NCBI GenBank assembly: GCA_030685235.1 | Contig: MU839322.1 | Span: forward strand, 1 to 20,696 | Direction of reading: 5' to 3' | DNA from: Copromyces sp. CBS 386.78 | Taxonomy: Eukaryota > Ascomycota > Sordariomycetes > Sordariales > Sordariaceae | Length of the DNA: 20,696 nucleotides | In this document: positions 18,801 to 20,696 of the stretch, piece after piece | Layout: each line of letters begins with the position of its first letter | Numbering within the stretch: the stretch's first letter is position 1 | The notes under the pieces: generated by a model | What the model saw: the letters and a program-made list of their open reading frames with translations, nothing else | Database searches by the model: none | What the model was told of the DNA's origin: nothing | Translations under genes and position numbers: made by a program

Positions 18801-20442
18801 TACGCGTCTAATAAAATTTTTGTGCGTACGGTATAAATTTTTACTATTATTTAACCTAGGTTTGTAGGCTAGCTATATTTAGAGTAGGTATTACTTTTAA
18901 ACCCTATTACCTTTAAGAAATTTATTAATACTTTTTAATTAATTAATAAATATTATTATATTTTCCTTTCGCTAGTTACTAACGAGGGTATAATTTCCCT
19001 TTAATATATATTTATTAAAAAAAAAGGAGTTTAGCCGTATAATCTTTATATTATATCCTTTATAAGAAAGAAAGAGCGTATTTTAAGTTTTTTAATTTAA
19101 ACCTTCGGCCTTCCGTACGAATCTATTTATCCCTATCTTCTTTAATAATCTTTTATTAATTACCTTTATTTCTAGAAATTGCTACCCGTATTTTTATTGC
19201 GTCTTCTGGTTCTAAAAAACCTTTATTTCTATTTTTATAATAGAGGGGAAATAAGAAACCTTAAATATCTAGGCCCCCTTCTTATATTATATATTTATAC
19301 TAGCTAATATTAAAGGGGGGATTTGCGGGAATTATACTTAGTTCGGTAAGAGAGCCGACTAATATAATTCTTTTGTAGAAAACTTCTAAAATTTCAAATT
19401 TTTCGCCCAAAAGGACCCTAGCTTTATTTGCTTATATTGTATTATAATTAGCAATTACGGCTAAGGGGGTAATTTCTTAACTATTAAGGGTATTAAATAA
19501 AAAGATTAGACTAAGGCTAAAGTACGGATCCTTTATAAAATTCGTTATTAGGCCGACTATATTATATTCGAATACTATTAATTAAATTTAAGAAGTAGTA
19601 ATTATATTATTTATAGTAATTATAAATTAGAAAAGAATAAAGAAGAATTTCTATCCTTCTAATAGAATAACAGCGACGACGATAATAAGCCTTCCGGTAG
19701 AAATCTAAATAATAATATTAAAATAGGGAATAACGAAGAAGAATTTAATAAAGATTTCGACGAAGATAAGGATAAAGAATATAAAGATAAAATTGAAGAT
19801 AAAGATAATAATTGTATAGTGGGATAGGAGGCTATATAAATAGTAATTAATATAGAGAGAGTTATTTTATTAAGGAAGTTCTAGGAGGATTAGAAAATTA
19901 TCCTTAAGAAAGCTTTTAAAAGGAAGGAGATTAGTGAGGAGGAGACCCTTTTTATTAGTAGCGATAATTCTAATAAGGGTATTAATAGTAATAACGATAG
20001 TAGCGGTATAAAATTAGAATTGGCTAAGGCGAAGGTTAAAATTATAAAAATAAGAGAGCCTATTATTTTTAGGCTACGCCCTAGGAAAATCGTTAAATAT
20101 AAAGGGAGTAGCGAAAATCCCTTCTATTAGCGGTTGGGGTAATATAAGAATGTTGAGGTTTAAGTATTGAAGGAATTAGGTATTTCCTATATATAAGTAA
20201 AAGAATAATAAAAAAAAACGATTGTAAAAAATTTTCCGATAATAGGATAAGAATCTTCCTTTAGTACTTTCTTCCCTTAGTGCGGATCTATACTTAACCA
20301 CTTAGTATTTTAATCTTCCCTTTAAAAGTAGGTAAATACTAATCGACTACTTTCGTAATAATAAACCTAAACTATAATAATAATAAGAAGGAAAAAGAAA
20401 ATATAAAAGGGAAAAGGGTAATATAATATAAAATAGTCTTCC
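15851..20442. other. AT-rich RIP-decayed DNA of unidentified origin
   Basis: The stretch is rich in TA and poor in CA and TG, with stops in every frame. By hand I translated the - strand from about 18000 down to 16400 and found stop frequency no lower than expected for this composition, and no family motif. RIP usually acts on duplicated DNA, so this is probably one or more old transposons. A perfect-looking hairpin (19329-19370) and an eroded acidic frame (19580-20170) stand out. No conserved gene is recognised. Confidence 0.55.
19580..20170 (+). pseudogene. Eroded acidic Lys/Glu/Asp-rich reading frame
   Basis: In one + frame stops are sparse (roughly 5 percent of codons, all TAA or TAG) and many GC-containing codons survive. 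Readable pieces include NSDDDNKPSGRNL, EEEFNKDFDEDKDKEYKD, RKEISEEETLFISSDNS and REPIIFRLRPRKIVKYKGS. The composition looks like the disordered acidic tail of a protein, such as a transposon-encoded one. The family is not recognised and no catalytic motif is seen. Confidence 0.4.
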
Positions 20443-20497
20443 CTTGGGCGGAGCTGGATATGCCCGAGGGAGGCAGTGAAACACCATTCTGCCCAAG
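20443..20497. repeat. GC-rich 55-bp inverted-repeat block
   Basis: The ends CTTGGGCGGA (20443-20452) and TCTGCCCAAG (20488-20497) can pair over 10 bp with one G-T pair. Inside lies TGCC...GGCA (20461-20475), able to form a second hairpin. The block keeps CA and TG dinucleotides and is the only GC-rich segment in more than 4 kb. It does not resemble tRNA, 5S rRNA or a hammerhead ribozyme that I know. It could be the terminal part of a retroposon, since it lies about 100 bp from a simple-sequence tract. Confidence 0.5.
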
Positions 20498-20604
20498 CTA
20501 GGAGATTATATACATATATATATATATTTTTTTTTTTTGCTTTTTAGAAAAAATTTTTTAAATTTTTTTTATTTATCTTTTTATTTTTTCTTAGTTTTTT
20601 ATTT

Positions 20605-20696
20605 TCTTTTTCTTTTTCTTTTTCTTTTTCTTTTTCTTTTTCTTTTTCTTTTTCTTTTTCTTTTTCTTTTTCTTTTTCTTTTTCTTTTTCTTTTTC
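20605..20696 (+). repeat. (CTTTTT)n hexanucleotide microsatellite
   Basis: About 15 near-perfect CTTTTT units run to the last base of the window, preceded by T-rich sequence and an AT dinucleotide run (about 20511-20526). The other strand reads as an A-rich tail, (AAAAAG)n. The true length is unknown because the repeat is cut by the window edge. Confidence 0.9.

Noticed and set aside
19322..19400. tRNA-like string (TTAGTTCGGTAAGAG and a TTTCAAAT T-loop-like segment)
   Set aside because: Acceptor, D-arm and anticodon stems cannot all be formed with standard spacing; a simple hairpin explains the left part better.
20443..20497. Hammerhead or 5S rRNA identity for the GC-rich block
   Set aside because: The conserved CTGATGA core is missing and there is no match to 5S internal control regions that I recognise.

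Overview
The window looks like nuclear DNA of a filamentous ascomycete (Pezizomycotina, most likely Sordariomycetes or a close class). The evidence is a short GT-AG intron with a fungal-type branch site, a fungal-style F-box/WD40 protein, and long AT-rich tracts depleted in CA and TG dinucleotides, as expected from repeat-induced point mutation (RIP). The exact species cannot be read from the sequence.

Layout: (1) 1-1038 is the 3' end of a RIP-decayed Ty1/Copia retrotransposon on the + strand: remnant RNase H frame, polypurine tract, then a 166-bp LTR. (2) 1039-11898 is a gene island of ordinary base composition. It holds a CDC4/FBW7-type SCF ubiquitin-ligase substrate receptor (+ strand, two exons, 4262-7454) and, convergent to it, a secreted Ser/Thr/Pro-rich low-complexity protein with repeated VTVT motifs (- strand, 9519-11255). 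About 3.2 kb without a supported gene lies before the first gene, about 2.1 kb lies between the two stop codons, and about 0.6 kb of promoter sequence lies to the right. (3) 11899-about 15660 is the 5' part of a second Copia element of the same family and orientation: LTR, then eroded Gag, protease, integrase and the start of reverse transcriptase, all full of TAA/TAG stops. (4) About 15660-20696 is AT-rich, mostly RIP-decayed sequence of unknown origin. It contains a block of about 200 bp that escaped RIP, an eroded acidic reading frame near 19580-20170, a GC-rich 55-bp inverted-repeat block, and a terminal (CTTTTT)n microsatellite at the window edge.

The two genes show no obvious functional link. 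CDC4-type proteins select phosphorylated nuclear targets for degradation. The second gene product should be exported and is probably surface or wall associated. The main structural feature is a small gene island whose borders coincide with two direct LTR copies, each RIP-mutated at different positions. No cassette of recognisable new enzymes was found; the less ordinary signals are the RIP-escaped blocks, the LTR bracket, and the hexanucleotide-repeat architecture of the secreted protein gene.
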